A DNA stretch of 64,000 bases from Sulfitobacter sp. S190 (GCF_025141935.1 NZ_CP081120.1:2604001-2668000); one strand, 5' to 3'; counted from the first letter of the stretch, positions 52,269 through 61,386 are shown. The notes: generated by a model from the letters alone, not told the origin. Program-made: numbers and translations.

Positions 52269-52793
52269 ATGAACCGCTTTGCCCTCACCATCGCAGCCGC
52301 CGCCACCGCCATCGGTATGGCCACCACCGCCTTTGCCGGTGACCAGTATATCGACGACACCGGCTATGCCGCATCCGGCTATGACGTTGTTGCCTATTTC
52401 TCGCTGCCGCAAAATCCGGTCGGCCAATCGCAACCCGCCCCCGTCGAAGGCAACAAGGCCATTACAGCCGAGTACAACGGCGCGACCTTCGCCTTTTCAT
52501 CCGAAGAGAACCGCGACACGTTTCTGGCCGATCCTGCAAAATACGCCCCCCAATACGACGGCCACTGCGCTTACGGCGTGGCCAAGGGTGGCAAGGTCCC
52601 CGGCAATCCGACCCTTTGGCGGATCGTGGACGACAAGCTGTATTTGAACATCACCAAGAATGTCGTCGGTTTCTGGGAAGAGGACATTCCGGGCAATCTG
52701 GAGACCTCGGAAGGCAACTGGCCGAGCCTTGATCCACAACCTGCCTCCGATCGCGCGATCCCGCAGTGGTCGTCGCAAGCGCCGCAAGGCTGA
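52269..52793 (+). CDS. Exported YHS-domain protein
   Basis: 174-residue periplasmic protein with a Sec signal (residues 1-23, cleavage after TTAFA). The YHS domain is visible as SGYDVVAYFSLPQ and ATFAFSSEENRDTFLADPAKYAPQYDGHCAYGVA (in part: FSSEENRDTFLADP; YDGHCAYGVA). YHS domains often bind metals; the single His-Cys pair may do so. ATG at 52269 follows AAGGAGA. It is directly followed by a rhodanese gene. Confidence 0.88.
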   Translation: MNRFALTIAAAATAIGMATTAFAGDQYIDDTGYAASGYDVVAYFSLPQNPVGQSQPAPVEGNKAITAEYNGATFAFSSEENRDTFLADPAKYAPQYDGHCAYGVAKGGKVPGNPTLWRIVDDKLYLNITKNVVGFWEEDIPGNLETSEGNWPSLDPQPASDRAIPQWSSQAPQG

Positions 52794-52797
52794 TTCG

Positions 52798-53280
52798 GTG
52801 GCCTCGGGATCACCCTCTCCCGGGGCTGAAGGCCCCCGCAGGGTTCTGACCCGGCGGGGCGCTCTTGCGCTAGGGCTTGTCGCCGCGGGGACCGTCGCCG
52901 CGTGGCAATGGTTCAATATCGGGGCCAGCACCGATGAAGGGCTCAGCGTGCAGGCCGCCCATGCCGCCGCCGTGGCAGGTGACATCACGCTGATAGACAT
53001 CCGCCGCCCCGACGAATGGAGCCGCACAGGCATTGGCGAAGGCGCAGTGCCGCTCGATATGCGCCGCGACGACTTTACCGAAACGCTCCTGTCACGGGTG
53101 TCGGGCCGGATGGACGCACCTGTCGCCCTCATCTGCGCACGCGGCGTGCGCTCGCGGGGGCTGACAGCGAAACTGACCGCGGCAGGGTTCACGCGGATCA
53201 TCGATGTGCCCGAAGGCATGTTGGGATCGGGTGCCGGTCCCGGCTGGATCAAGGCCGGATTGCCGGTGCGCGACATCTAG
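52798..53280 (+). CDS. Membrane-anchored rhodanese-domain protein
   Basis: 160-residue protein with an N-terminal Arg-Arg plus hydrophobic segment ([20 protein letters not shown], residues about 18-37) and a rhodanese domain: [20 protein letters not shown] near 67 and active-site loop [10 protein letters not shown] near 118 with catalytic Cys. Likely periplasmic sulfur or redox handling. GTG at 52798, 4 bases after the YHS stop, gives the best start; the pair is probably one unit. Confidence 0.82.
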   Translation: MASGSPSPGAEGPRRVLTRRGALALGLVAAGTVAAWQWFNIGASTDEGLSVQAAHAAAVAGDITLIDIRRPDEWSRTGIGEGAVPLDMRRDDFTETLLSRVSGRMDAPVALICARGVRSRGLTAKLTAAGFTRIIDVPEGMLGSGAGPGWIKAGLPVRDI

Positions 53281-53324
53281 GCGCGTGTGTTGCCCCGACA
53301 GCGGCAGTGGCCTATAGCCATCGC

Positions 53325-54695
53325 ATGAGCACAAATCCTCCCGATCTTCGACCCGATCTCGCCCCCCGGGCGCGCATTTCGGATGCCCCGCGCGACGGCC
53401 AGCCCACCATCGGCATGGTCAGTCTCGGCTGCCCCAAGGCGCTGGTCGACAGCGAACGCATCCTGACGCGCCTGCGGGCCGAAGGCTACGCCATTTCGCC
53501 CGACTACAGCGGCGCGGACGCGGTCATCGTCAACACCTGCGGGTTTCTCGACAGCGCCAAGGCCGAAAGCCTCGACGCCATTGGCGAGGCGCTGACCGAA
53601 AACGGCCGCGTCATCGTGACCGGCTGTCTGGGGGCGGAGCCCGAGTATATCACCGGCGCGCACCCCAAGGTGCTGGCAGTGACGGGACCGCACCAATACG
53701 AGCAGGTGCTCGATGCCGTGCACACGGCCGTGCCGCCCAGCCCCGATCCGTTTATCGATCTGCTGCCGGCGTCGGGCGTATCGCTCACCCCGCGGCATTT
53801 CAGCTATCTGAAGATATCCGAAGGCTGCAACCACAAGTGCAAATTCTGCATCATCCCCGACATGCGCGGCCGCCTTCAAAGTCGCCCCGCCCATGCCGTC
53901 ATCCGCGAGGCTGAAAAGCTGGTGGAAAGCGGCGTCAAGGAACTGCTGGTCATCAGTCAGGATACGTCGGCCTATGGTGTCGACATCAAACATAAGGAAG
54001 ACCGCGGGCACCGCGCGCACATCACCGATCTGGCGCGCGATCTGGGGTCTTTGGGGGCATGGGTGCGGCTGCACTATGTCTACCCCTATCCGCACGTGCG
54101 CCAGCTGATCCCGCTGATGGCCGAGGGTCTGGTGCTGCCGTATCTCGACATCCCGTTCCAGCACGCGCATCCCGATACACTCAAACGCATGGCCCGTCCG
54201 GCGGCTGCGTCTCGCACGCTCGACGAGATTGCCGCCTGGCGTGCGGTCTGTCCCGACATCACCCTGCGCTCGACCTTCATTGTGGGGTATCCCGGCGAGA
54301 CGGAAGCGGAATTCCAGACCCTGCTCGACTGGATGGACGAGGCACAGCTCGACCGGGTGGGATGTTTCCAGTACGAAAACGTAGCCGGTGCGCGGTCCAA
54401 TGACCTGCCCGATCATGTACCCGCCGACGTCAAACAGGACCGCTGGGACCGCTTCATGCAAAAGGCGCAGGCGATTTCGGAAGCCAAGCTCGCGGCGAAG
54501 GTCGGCACGCGGATGCAGGTCATCGTGGACGAGATCGACGCGGAGGCCGCCACCTGCCGCACCAAGGCCGACGCCCCCGAAATTGACGGCAATCTGTTTA
54601 TCGACGAAGGGTTCGAGGGCCTGTCGGTGGGCGATCTGGTCGAGGTCGATGTGGATGAGGCAGGCGCGTATGACTTGTGGGGCCAATTGGTCTGA
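53325..54695 (+). CDS. rimO: Ribosomal protein S12 methylthiotransferase RimO
   Basis: 456-residue radical-SAM enzyme that adds a methylthio group to Asp of ribosomal protein S12. The N-terminal UPF0004 domain starts [16 protein letters not shown] (about residues 29-44); the radical-SAM cluster motif is CNHKCKFC (about 170); a TRAM domain lies at the C-terminus. ATG at 53325 begins a typical 28-residue lead. Monocistronic by appearance. Confidence 0.96.
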   Translation: MSTNPPDLRPDLAPRARISDAPRDGQPTIGMVSLGCPKALVDSERILTRLRAEGYAISPDYSGADAVIVNTCGFLDSAKAESLDAIGEALTENGRVIVTGCLGAEPEYITGAHPKVLAVTGPHQYEQVLDAVHTAVPPSPDPFIDLLPASGVSLTPRHFSYLKISEGCNHKCKFCIIPDMRGRLQSRPAHAVIREAEKLVESGVKELLVISQDTSAYGVDIKHKEDRGHRAHITDLARDLGSLGAWVRLHYVYPYPHVRQLIPLMAEGLVLPYLDIPFQHAHPDTLKRMARPAAASRTLDEIAAWRAVCPDITLRSTFIVGYPGETEAEFQTLLDWMDEAQLDRVGCFQYENVAGARSNDLPDHVPADVKQDRWDRFMQKAQAISEAKLAAKVGTRMQVIVDEIDAEAATCRTKADAPEIDGNLFIDEGFEGLSVGDLVEVDVDEAGAYDLWGQLV

Positions 54696-54785
54696 ACTCT
54701 GATGATGCCGCCCGGTGCGCGGTCGGAATTTGAGTTTAGGGGCAAGATGAATTTCTTGCGACCCGCGACCCCACTGGCGTTCCCC

Positions 54786-54813
54786 TTGAAATGTTCCCTT
54801 AATGTTCTATTTA
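54786..54813 (+). promoter_or_regulatory. Promoter with a LexA (SOS) box in its spacer
   Basis: TTGAAA (54786-54791), 16-base spacer, TATTTA (54808-54813). The spacer contains GTTC-N7-GTTC (54793-54807), the LexA operator known for alphaproteobacteria. LexA bound here would cover both promoter elements. The start codon of the small gene is 28 bases after the -10 element. Confidence 0.7.
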
Positions 54814-54841
54814 CTTATGGTAAGCAGAACGGAGGAACAGC

Positions 54842-55168
54842 ATGTCCTTTCAACCAAGTTTTCCCGGGCTTTTTTCTGCCGCGCCGGTGCGCGCGCCGGC
54901 ATCCGAGAAGCAGGTGGCGTATGCGCGGGCACTGGCCGCGCGCACAAACGACCCCCTGCCCGAAGGTATCGAGAAGGATCGGGCCCGTCTGTCGAGTTGG
55001 ATCGATGCCCACAAGCCGCGCCCGAGTGCATTTGACGCCTATCCATCGTCGAGGCAGGTCGGGTTCGCCGAGCGGATTGCCCGTTTGAAACGCACGTCTG
55101 TGCCGCGCGAATGTTTCCGGGACCGCGCGCTCATGTCGCGGTGGATCGACAGCAACAAGCCCCGCTGA
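54842..55168 (+). CDS. Two-repeat small protein, probable SOS gene, function unknown
   Basis: 108-residue protein made of two similar units of about 40 residues: SEKQVAYARALAARTNDPLP to LSSWIDAHKPR (about residues 21-60), and SSRQVGFAERIARLKRTSVP to MSRWIDSNKPR (about 68-108). Shared positions are S-x-x-Q-V-x-(Y/F)-A-x-x-(L/I)-A, a D-R-A/D-x-x-(L/M)-S-x-WID and NKPR/HKPR end. No known catalytic motif; the fold is predicted helical and basic. GGAGGA lies 6 bases before ATG. A LexA-type box sits in the promoter, so a DNA-damage role is inferred. Confidence 0.8.
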   Translation: MSFQPSFPGLFSAAPVRAPASEKQVAYARALAARTNDPLPEGIEKDRARLSSWIDAHKPRPSAFDAYPSSRQVGFAERIARLKRTSVPRECFRDRALMSRWIDSNKPR

Positions 55169-55206
55169 GGGGTGTCAGCCCCACGGTCGCGACCTAGGTT
55201 TAGGGG

Positions 55207-55578
55207 ATGAGCGAGAAAACCGAAATTCTGTATAACGCCTCCTGTCCGATCTGTAGCTCGGAGGTGGATCAATATGCGAAAATGTCCGAGCGGCAAGCGC
55301 TGCCCATCCGGTACGACGATCTTTCCGATCCGGAGGTGCTTGCCGATTGGGGAATATCGCGCGACGACGCAGCACGGCGGTTCCATGTGCGCAAGAACGG
55401 CCAGACCTACGGCGGCATCCCTGCGTTTGTCGTGCTCTGGCGCGATTTGCCGCAGATGCGGTGGCTCGCGCGGATCGTATCGCTGCCGGTGATCTACCAG
55501 CTTGCCTGTGTCGTGTATGATTACGCTGCCGCGCCTCTGTTGTACTGGCTGCACAAACGCCGCGAGCGGCGCGGATGA
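55207..55578 (+). CDS. DUF393/DCC-family thiol oxidoreductase-like protein
   Basis: 123-residue protein with ILYNASCPICSSEVDQY at residues 7-23: the C-x-x-C thioredoxin-like motif of the DCC (DUF393) family, where the D of DxxCxxC is N here. The middle reads YGGIPAFVVLWRDLP and the C-terminus ends in a membrane-proximal helix and basic tail. Redox role inferred. Confidence 0.85.
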   Translation: MSEKTEILYNASCPICSSEVDQYAKMSERQALPIRYDDLSDPEVLADWGISRDDAARRFHVRKNGQTYGGIPAFVVLWRDLPQMRWLARIVSLPVIYQLACVVYDYAAAPLLYWLHKRRERRG

Positions 55579-55626
55579 CGTTAAGTCATGCAAGCCTGAG
55601 CGGTCCTGCGCTGCTAGGATTTGCGC

Positions 55627-56247
55627 ATGGCCTATCCCCATTCGAAACCTGAAACCATCGCCGACGGCGCCGTTCACGTCGCGGGGCTTCTTTTCTCGCT
55701 GCCTGCGACGGCCATTCTGATGATGATGGCGAACGGATGGCTGACCACGATGGCCGTTGCGGTTTATGGCATCTGCATGATCGCCGCCTTCGGGGCATCG
55801 GCGCTTTATCATCTGTCGCCGGTCGACCGGACGCGCCCCTTGCTCAACCGGATCGACCATGCTGCGATTTACTTCAAGATTGCAGGCACTTACACGCCGC
55901 TGGTCGTGGTGATCGGATCGGGTTTTGCCTACGGTATCCTCGGCGTGGTCTGGGCGCTTGCCCTGATCGGTGCGGTGGCAAAATTGCGCGGCTGGAGCAC
56001 GCACGCACGCGGCTCGCTCGCGCTTTATCTGCTGATGGGATGGCTGTCTGTGCTGCTGGTGAAGCCCATGTGGCAGACCCTGTCGGGCACCGCCATCGAA
56101 CTGATCGTAGCCGGCGGGCTGATCTACTCCTTTGGCACCGTGATCTATGCGCGCGAGCGGCTCCGCTTCCAGAACGCCATCTGGCACGGTTTTGTGCTGG
56201 TGGCGTCGGTGTGTTTCTTCGCCGCCATCGCGATCAGTCTGGGCTGA
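55627..56247 (+). CDS. Hemolysin III / PAQR-family membrane protein
   Basis: 206-residue protein with seven membrane helices. Family residues: ADGAVHVAGLLFSL (about 12), SALYHLSPVDR (about 60), RIDHAAIYFKIAGTYTP (about 77) and FWHG-like NAIWHGFVL (about 182), whose His residues bind zinc in PAQR relatives. AGGA lies 8 bases before ATG 55627. Its end overlaps the convergent YigZ-type gene by 14 bases. Confidence 0.9.
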   Translation: MAYPHSKPETIADGAVHVAGLLFSLPATAILMMMANGWLTTMAVAVYGICMIAAFGASALYHLSPVDRTRPLLNRIDHAAIYFKIAGTYTPLVVVIGSGFAYGILGVVWALALIGAVAKLRGWSTHARGSLALYLLMGWLSVLLVKPMWQTLSGTAIELIVAGGLIYSFGTVIYARERLRFQNAIWHGFVLVASVCFFAAIAISLG

Positions 56248-56599
56248 GGTCACACGCGTCGAGGTAGGCGCGCACACATGTCTGCACATGGCGGAACCGG
56301 TCGCCGCCCAGATGTTTGCCCCCGTACCAGCGCGTGACGACAATGACGTGATCATATAATTGCGCCCGCTCGAGCATGCGCACAATCACCATGCCCGCGC
56401 CCTGCTCGCCGTCATCATTCTTGAGCGCGCCACCCTGCGACAGAACCACGGCCCATGTGTTGTGGGTGGCCTTCGCATAGGGCTTTTCACGGCGCAGCGC
56501 GCCAACCAACGCGTCAACTTGCGCACGGTCCGTGGCGGGCGCTCCAGACACTGCGTATTTGCTGCCCCGGTCGGTCAGGATCTGGTCAAGTTTACGCAT
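56234..56599 (-). CDS. YigZ/IMPACT family protein
   Basis: 121-residue IMPACT (UPF0029) domain protein: KATHNTWAVVLSQ near residue 42, NDDGEQGAGM near 60, and VVTRWYGGKHLGGDRFRH near 86, the family signature. It is shorter than E. coli YigZ (204) and lacks the C-terminal ferredoxin-like domain, as is common in this order. Role in translation or stress is known only loosely. Confidence 0.9.
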   Translation of the reverse strand: MRKLDQILTDRGSKYAVSGAPATDRAQVDALVGALRREKPYAKATHNTWAVVLSQGGALKNDDGEQGAGMVIVRMLERAQLYDHVIVVTRWYGGKHLGGDRFRHVQTCVRAYLDACDLSPD

Positions 56600-56728
56600 G
56601 GTCAGGAAAACCCCACTTTTCGAAAATTGCGCGTGACGGTAGGTTCAAAGACATTAACGAACACCAGTCTTTTACATCGATACCACAGGTCGCAGCCCCT
56701 TTTTGCGGCCCCCATTTGGATACCTGCA

Positions 56729-57001
56729 ATGATTTTTACATTTGATTTCACGACGATTGCGCTGGCGTTGGGATTGTTGGGATTTTGCGTATACGTGATG
56801 ACCTACGCCATGCTCACCTTGCAGATCATCTCGGGCAATTCGGTGATCTATTTCACCCTCAACCTGACGGCATCAACGCTGGTGCTGATCGGATTGACGG
56901 TCAACTTCAACCTCGCCGCAATGCTGATCCAGCTGTTCTGGATCACCATGTCCATCATCGGCATATCGATGCGCCTGTTCCGGCGTCCGGCGCTGGCCTG
57001 A
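56729..57001 (+). CDS. Small three-helix membrane protein (CBU_0592-like)
   Basis: 90-residue protein with three hydrophobic helices (about residues 8-28, 35-57 and 60-80) and a short basic C-terminus. The pattern LGFCVYVMTYAMLTLQIISGNS followed by YFTLNLTAS resembles CBU_0592-type small membrane proteins. Function unknown. ATG at 56729 is the only sensible start; the upstream frame is noncoding. Confidence 0.7.
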   Translation: MIFTFDFTTIALALGLLGFCVYVMTYAMLTLQIISGNSVIYFTLNLTASTLVLIGLTVNFNLAAMLIQLFWITMSIIGISMRLFRRPALA

Positions 57002-57024
57002 TCGGGCCAGCGCCATCCGGCCGA

Positions 57025-57747
57025 TCAAAGGCCGGCGGCCGTGCGGCGCACCGTCTCGATACGGGCCTTGTTGGGCGGATGGGTGCCCAAGAATTTATCG
57101 CCGGGATCGGGAATACGGGTGAAGAATTCAGCGCCCCGCAGCGGATTGTACCCTGCCCGTGCCGTGATGATCGTGCCCAACGCATCGGCCTCAAGCTCGA
57201 AATCCTTGGAATAGCTGCGCGCGCCCACGGTGGCGCCCAGACGTTGCGCATCCCGCACAGTGGTGGCATTGCCTCCGCCCAGCGTCGCCAGACCGGCAAA
57301 GATCACCGCCCCTGCCACGGCGTTTTGCTGTTGGCGGGCGATGTGGCCCGCGATGTGGTGGGCGGCCTCGTGGCCCAGCACAAACGCCAGCTCATCCGCG
57401 TTGCGCGCATCGGCAATCAGCCCCAGCGTAAAGGCAATGATCGGCCGCCCGTTACGATCAAGCGTCTGATAGGCATTGGCGGGCTGGTTGGGCCGGTCAT
57501 CCACCACGATACGGAAATCGCAATTGACGTTCTGCGTGCGGGCGCGGCATTCGCGTTCGGCCACGGGTTCAACCGTGCGTACAACCTGCACAAAGCTGCG
57601 TGCGGCGGCCTGTGTCGATCCACGCGGCTGCGGCTTTGATTGCGACGCGGTCGGGCTGGTGGGGGCCTGCGGCCCCGATACGGTGGTGACTTCGCACGCG
57701 GCCAGCACACCGGCGGCCAGCATCGCGATCAATGCACGCAACATCAT
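57025..57747 (-). CDS. M48-family lipoprotein metalloprotease
   Basis: 240-residue protease. The signal peptide ends in a lipobox LAAC (Cys18), so it is a lipoprotein. Zinc site HEAAHH (about residue 126) with the third ligand Glu in FELEADALG (about 187) defines M48 (LoiP/BepA-like without TPR). Likely periplasmic quality control of outer-membrane proteins. Confidence 0.92.
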   Translation of the reverse strand: MMLRALIAMLAAGVLAACEVTTVSGPQAPTSPTASQSKPQPRGSTQAAARSFVQVVRTVEPVAERECRARTQNVNCDFRIVVDDRPNQPANAYQTLDRNGRPIIAFTLGLIADARNADELAFVLGHEAAHHIAGHIARQQQNAVAGAVIFAGLATLGGGNATTVRDAQRLGATVGARSYSKDFELEADALGTIITARAGYNPLRGAEFFTRIPDPGDKFLGTHPPNKARIETVRRTAAGL

Positions 57748-57871
57748 TCATCTGTTCCTTTCACATTCGACCCCCGGCACGGTATCACACCACCGCGCGG
57801 GCGCCAGTCGGATTGCGCCCCTGACAGAGCGACGGCTTTGCACCGCCGATCCAATCGGATAGGCTGCCGCC

Positions 57872-58102
57872 ATGTTTACGATAGAGCACGAATTCGACGC
57901 GTCCATCATCACACTTGTCGATGAAGGGTCAACACCCCTTCAGGAAGACGTGACCGTCAACGCATTCGACAGCCAGATCACCTTCGAGCAATGGGATCCC
58001 AACACCAATGCCGTGGCCAAGATCACGCTATCGCCGGAACAGCTGCGCGATCTGGCAGCCGCACTCAACCTGCCCGAAGGCATTTACCGCAGCGCGCCCT
58101 GA
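57872..58102 (+). CDS. Hypothetical protein, 76 residues
   Basis: Acidic small protein (FTIEHEFDASIITLVDEG, then ITFEQWDPNTNAVAKITLSPEQLRDLAAALN). Beta-rich first half and one C-terminal helix; no known motif. It precedes ilvE by 27 bases and may be co-transcribed. Good codon use and an initiator ATG support it as real. Confidence 0.65.
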   Translation: MFTIEHEFDASIITLVDEGSTPLQEDVTVNAFDSQITFEQWDPNTNAVAKITLSPEQLRDLAAALNLPEGIYRSAP

Positions 58103-58129
58103 CCCGCGCGCCGCACAAAAGGACACCCC

Positions 58130-59008
58130 ATGGCGACTGGCACCAATATCCGCACCTACTTCGAAGGCACCTGGCACAACGGTGACCTGAGCGTCATGAA
58201 AGCCGCCGACCACGGATCGTGGCTTGGCACGACCGTTTTCGATGGCGCGCGCCTGTTCGACGGTCTGTCGCCCGATCTGGCGGCGCATTGTGCGCGGGTG
58301 AACCGCTCGGCCAAGGCGCTGATGATCACACCGACCGTCAGCGCGGAAGACATGGTGGCGATCGTGCGCGAGGGCCTTGCCGCCTATCCGCGCGATGCCG
58401 CCGTCTATATCCGGCCGATGTACTGGGCGCTGGCGGGCGATGAGTTGGGCATCGTGCCGCGCGAAGGCCAGACCGGCTTTGCCATCTCGCTCGAAGAAAT
58501 ACCGATGGCTGCGCCCGACGCGGCCAGCAGCCTGACCCGCACACGGTTTCGCCGCCCTACGCTGGATGACAACGTCGTCAACGCCAAGGCTGGCTGCCTT
58601 TATCCCAACAACGCGCGCATGCTGGTCGAAGCGCGTGCCAAGGGGTTCGGCAATGCGCTGGTCGCCGACGCGATGGGCAACGTAGCCGAAACCGCCACCG
58701 CCAACGTCTTCATGGTGCGGGACGGCGAAGTGTTCACGCCCATCCCGAACGGGACGTTCCTGGCCGGCATCACACGGGCCCGGCACATCAAGAACATGCA
58801 GGCCGATGGAATCAAGGTGCACGAAAAGGTATTGGGCTTTGACGATTTCCATGCCGCCGACGAAGTCTTCCTGAGCGGCAACATGATGAAAGTCACCCCG
58901 ATCAAGGCGTTCGACGACACGCAGTACACCGTGGGCGGCAACGGCAACCCCGTAACACAGCGCGTGCGCGAGATGTACTGGGACTGGGCCGCCTCCGACC
59001 GGGACTGA
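58130..59008 (+). CDS. ilvE: Branched-chain amino acid aminotransferase
   Basis: 292-residue class IV PLP aminotransferase, final step of Val/Leu/Ile synthesis. The PLP Lys is in DNVVNAKAGCLYPNNARM (about residue 153); NVAETATANVFMVRDG (about 190) and FLAGITRARHI (about 215) are class IV marks. D-amino acid or 4-amino-4-deoxychorismate activity cannot be ruled out by eye. Confidence 0.88.
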   Translation: MATGTNIRTYFEGTWHNGDLSVMKAADHGSWLGTTVFDGARLFDGLSPDLAAHCARVNRSAKALMITPTVSAEDMVAIVREGLAAYPRDAAVYIRPMYWALAGDELGIVPREGQTGFAISLEEIPMAAPDAASSLTRTRFRRPTLDDNVVNAKAGCLYPNNARMLVEARAKGFGNALVADAMGNVAETATANVFMVRDGEVFTPIPNGTFLAGITRARHIKNMQADGIKVHEKVLGFDDFHAADEVFLSGNMMKVTPIKAFDDTQYTVGGNGNPVTQRVREMYWDWAASDRD

Positions 59009-59100
59009 CCGCAATCCGCCCAGCCGACCGGCCCCGTCAAAAGCCAATTGCAACGCAGCGCCGCAGCCGCCATGATCCCGACGCTGACAGGGAGAATATC

Positions 59101-59556
59101 ATGCGCAAGTTTCTGGTCGTCCTCGACGATAGCCGCGAATGCCTCAATGCGATGCGGTTCGCCGCAATGCGGGCATCCAAAACCGGCGGCGGCGTGGAAG
59201 TTCTGGCCGTCATTCCGCCCGAAGAGTTCAATCACTGGATCGGTGTCGGCGACATCATGCGCCAGGAGGCGCGCGAGCGCATCGAGGTCCACTACGAGGT
59301 GTTTGCAAAATGGATGCGGGACCGGCAGGGGGTCGACCCCGAACTGGTCATCCGCGAAGGACAGGCCGTGGACGAGATCATCGCGCAAATCGCCGATGAT
59401 CCGGACATCGGGATTCTCGTGCTGGGCGCGGGCACCGACGGCAAGGGCCCCGGCCCGCTGGTGACGCAACTCAGCCGCAGCTCCGGAACGCTGCCTGTGC
59501 CCATCACCATCGTTCCGGGCGACATGAGCAAAGAACGGCTCGAAGCGATCACTTGA
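59101..59556 (+). CDS. Universal stress protein (UspA family)
   Basis: 151-residue USP-fold protein: N-terminal FLVVLDDSRECLNAMRFAAMRA and the C-terminal ATP-binding-like loop ILVLGAGTDGKGPGPLVTQLSRSSG (around 108-131). The G-2x-G-9x-G(S/T) element suggests nucleotide binding. ATG at 59101 follows GGAGA. Confidence 0.88.
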   Translation: MRKFLVVLDDSRECLNAMRFAAMRASKTGGGVEVLAVIPPEEFNHWIGVGDIMRQEARERIEVHYEVFAKWMRDRQGVDPELVIREGQAVDEIIAQIADDPDIGILVLGAGTDGKGPGPLVTQLSRSSGTLPVPITIVPGDMSKERLEAIT

Positions 59557-59573
59557 TCCGCGACGCGCGACAG

Positions 59574-59590
59574 TTTAGAATCATTCCAAA
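59574..59590. promoter_or_regulatory. Probable Irr (ICE) iron-control box
   Basis: TTTAGAATCATTCCAAA matches the alphaproteobacterial ICE/Irr pattern TTTAGAA-N3-TTCTAAA with one mismatch. It lies 5 bases upstream of a perfect -35 TTGACA and 63 bases before the nfu-type Fe-S gene. Irr sites just upstream of the -35 are usually activating; that direction is inferred. Confidence 0.6.
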
Positions 59591-59594
59591 CCTC

Positions 59595-59623
59595 TTGACA
59601 CGGCACACGCGGGTTCGCATATC
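59595..59623 (+). promoter_or_regulatory. Promoter of nfuA
   Basis: Perfect TTGACA (59595-59600), 17-base spacer, weak -10 CATATC (59618-59623). The weak -10 next to an Irr-like box fits a regulated promoter. CAGGAG-type ribosome binding sequence follows before ATG 59653. Confidence 0.5.
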
Positions 59624-59652
59624 TTCAGGAGCCCCTGACACGGAGACAGACC

Positions 59653-60213
59653 ATGTTCATCCAGACCGAATCCACGCCCAACCCCGCCACGCTGAAATTC
59701 CTGCCGGGTCAAACCGTGCTGGACATGGGTACCGCCGACTTCCCGTCACCCGACGCGGCGGGCAGCTCGCCGTTGGCGACACGGCTCTTTGCCGTCGACG
59801 GGGTGACAGGGGTCTTCTTCGGCAATGACTTCGTGACGATCACGAAGGCCGACGCGGTCGAATGGGACCACCTGAAGCCCAGCCTGCTGGGTGCGATCAT
59901 GGAACATTTCCAGTCGGGCGAGCCTGTCATGGGCGCCGATCACCAACCGGCGTCGGGTCACGCCGAACACACCGGTGAAGACGGCGAAGTGGTGGGCCAG
60001 ATCAAGGAACTGCTCGATAGCCGCGTGCGCCCCGCAGTCGCGCAGGACGGCGGCGACATCACGTTCCACGGTTTTGAACGCGGTGTTGTCTATCTTCACA
60101 TGCAAGGCGCCTGCGCGGGCTGCCCGTCGTCGACGCTGACGTTGAAAATGGGCATAGAAAACCTGCTGCGCCACTACATCCCCGAAGTGACCGAGGTTCG
60201 CCCGGTTGCCTGA
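59653..60213 (+). CDS. nfuA: Fe-S cluster carrier, NfuA/NifU family
   Basis: 186-residue protein with an N-terminal Nfu_N domain (MFIQTESTPNPATLKFLPG, residues 1-19) and a C-terminal NifU-type domain with the cluster motif GACAGCPSS (about residues 154-162; CxxC). It transfers Fe-S clusters to target proteins. The stop overlaps the tsaB start region. Iron-responsive control is suggested by the upstream box. Confidence 0.94.
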   Translation: MFIQTESTPNPATLKFLPGQTVLDMGTADFPSPDAAGSSPLATRLFAVDGVTGVFFGNDFVTITKADAVEWDHLKPSLLGAIMEHFQSGEPVMGADHQPASGHAEHTGEDGEVVGQIKELLDSRVRPAVAQDGGDITFHGFERGVVYLHMQGACAGCPSSTLTLKMGIENLLRHYIPEVTEVRPVA

Positions 60214-60820
60214 TGACGGCCCTTTGATACTGGCTTTCGACACATCGGCCGCGCATTGCGCGGCCGCTTTGGTGTCGGGTGATACTGTTCTGGCACAGGC
60301 CTGCGAAGAAATGGCCAAGGGTCAGGCAGAGCGGCTTCTTGCGCTTTGTAGCGACCTGCTGGCGCAGTGCGGCCGCACAACCGCCGATCTGGATGCCATC
60401 GGGGTTGGCACAGGCCCGGGCAACTTTACCGGTATCCGCATCTCGGTGTCTGCGGCCCGCGGTTTGGCCCTGGGGCTGGGCATACCGGCCATTGGCGTCA
60501 ACAGCTTTGAGGCTCTGGCCCTCGGCGCGCAGACCCCCTGCCTTGCCACTGTCGATGCGCGGCGCGATCAGGTCTTTGTGCAGGGCTTCGGTGCTACACC
60601 CTTCGCGGCGCCCGGTATTGTCCCTGCCACCGATGTCGCCGCCGCAAATATCCCGATTGTTGGCGTCGGCGGCCGCACTCCGCTCTATCCGCTGGCCGAA
60701 GCGATAGCGCGCATAACGGCTACCCGCATCGCGCAGGATCATCCCCGCCCCAGCCCGCTCTACCTGCGGGCGGCGGATGCTGCCCCCGCGCGCGACGCTC
60801 CACCGACCATCATCCCGTGA
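60206..60820 (+). CDS. tsaB: tRNA threonylcarbamoyladenosine protein TsaB
   Basis: 204-residue ASKHA-fold protein that with TsaD and TsaE makes t6A37 in tRNA. ILAFDTSAAHCAAAL at residues 8-22 and GTGPGNFTGIRISVSAARGLALG (about 68-90, in pieces) are family marks. The start is TTG at 60206 or TTG 60224; no ATG fits. Overlaps rimI by GTGA. Confidence 0.92.
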   Translation: MPDDGPLILAFDTSAAHCAAALVSGDTVLAQACEEMAKGQAERLLALCSDLLAQCGRTTADLDAIGVGTGPGNFTGIRISVSAARGLALGLGIPAIGVNSFEALALGAQTPCLATVDARRDQVFVQGFGATPFAAPGIVPATDVAAANIPIVGVGGRTPLYPLAEAIARITATRIAQDHPRPSPLYLRAADAAPARDAPPTIIP

Positions 60821-61233
60821 CACCGCACCAACTGGCCGAAATACACGCTGCCGCCTTTACGCAATCGCGTGCGTGGTCGGCGGCAGAACTGGCCGATCTT
60901 CTGGCCGGACCCTACGTGCAGGCGTGGACCGCGGCGCAAGGGTTTGCCCTGACCCGGACCCTCGCGGGAGAATCGGAGCTGCTGACGCTGGCCGTCCATC
61001 CCGATGCCCGCAGACGCGGTATCGCGCGCGGCCTGCTTCAGGATTGGCTGGATACGCTCGAAGGGAACGCGGATACCGCATTTCTTGACGTGGCCGCCGA
61101 CAATACCGCCGCCATCGCGCTCTACGAAACGCTGCAATTCGAGCGCGCGGGCCTGCGGCGTGGCTACTATGCGCGGCAGGGCGGCAGATCGGTCGATGCA
61201 CTGCTGATGAAGCGGGCAATTACGCAGGGTTAG
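60817..61233 (+). CDS. rimI: Ribosomal protein S18 alanine N-acetyltransferase
   Basis: 138-residue GNAT acetyltransferase. The acetyl-CoA loop is LAVHPDARRRGIARGLL (about residues 55-71), followed by FLDVAADNTAAIALYETLQFERAGLR (in pieces). GTG at 60817 overlaps the tsaB stop. tsaB-rimI pairing is usual in bacteria. Confidence 0.92.
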   Translation: MTPHQLAEIHAAAFTQSRAWSAAELADLLAGPYVQAWTAAQGFALTRTLAGESELLTLAVHPDARRRGIARGLLQDWLDTLEGNADTAFLDVAADNTAAIALYETLQFERAGLRRGYYARQGGRSVDALLMKRAITQG

Positions 61234-61386
61234 CACCGCGTTTCACCGGCCCGTCGGCACGAATCTGGTTGACCCCACCGGTCTGCCACCGCACTTTTAG
61301 CGCAGCGTTGCGCCTTTCGGGGCGCGCGACACGGCAAAACCGCATCAAAGCGGTCCCTGCCCCAATGACAACCTGGGAGAAACCAA

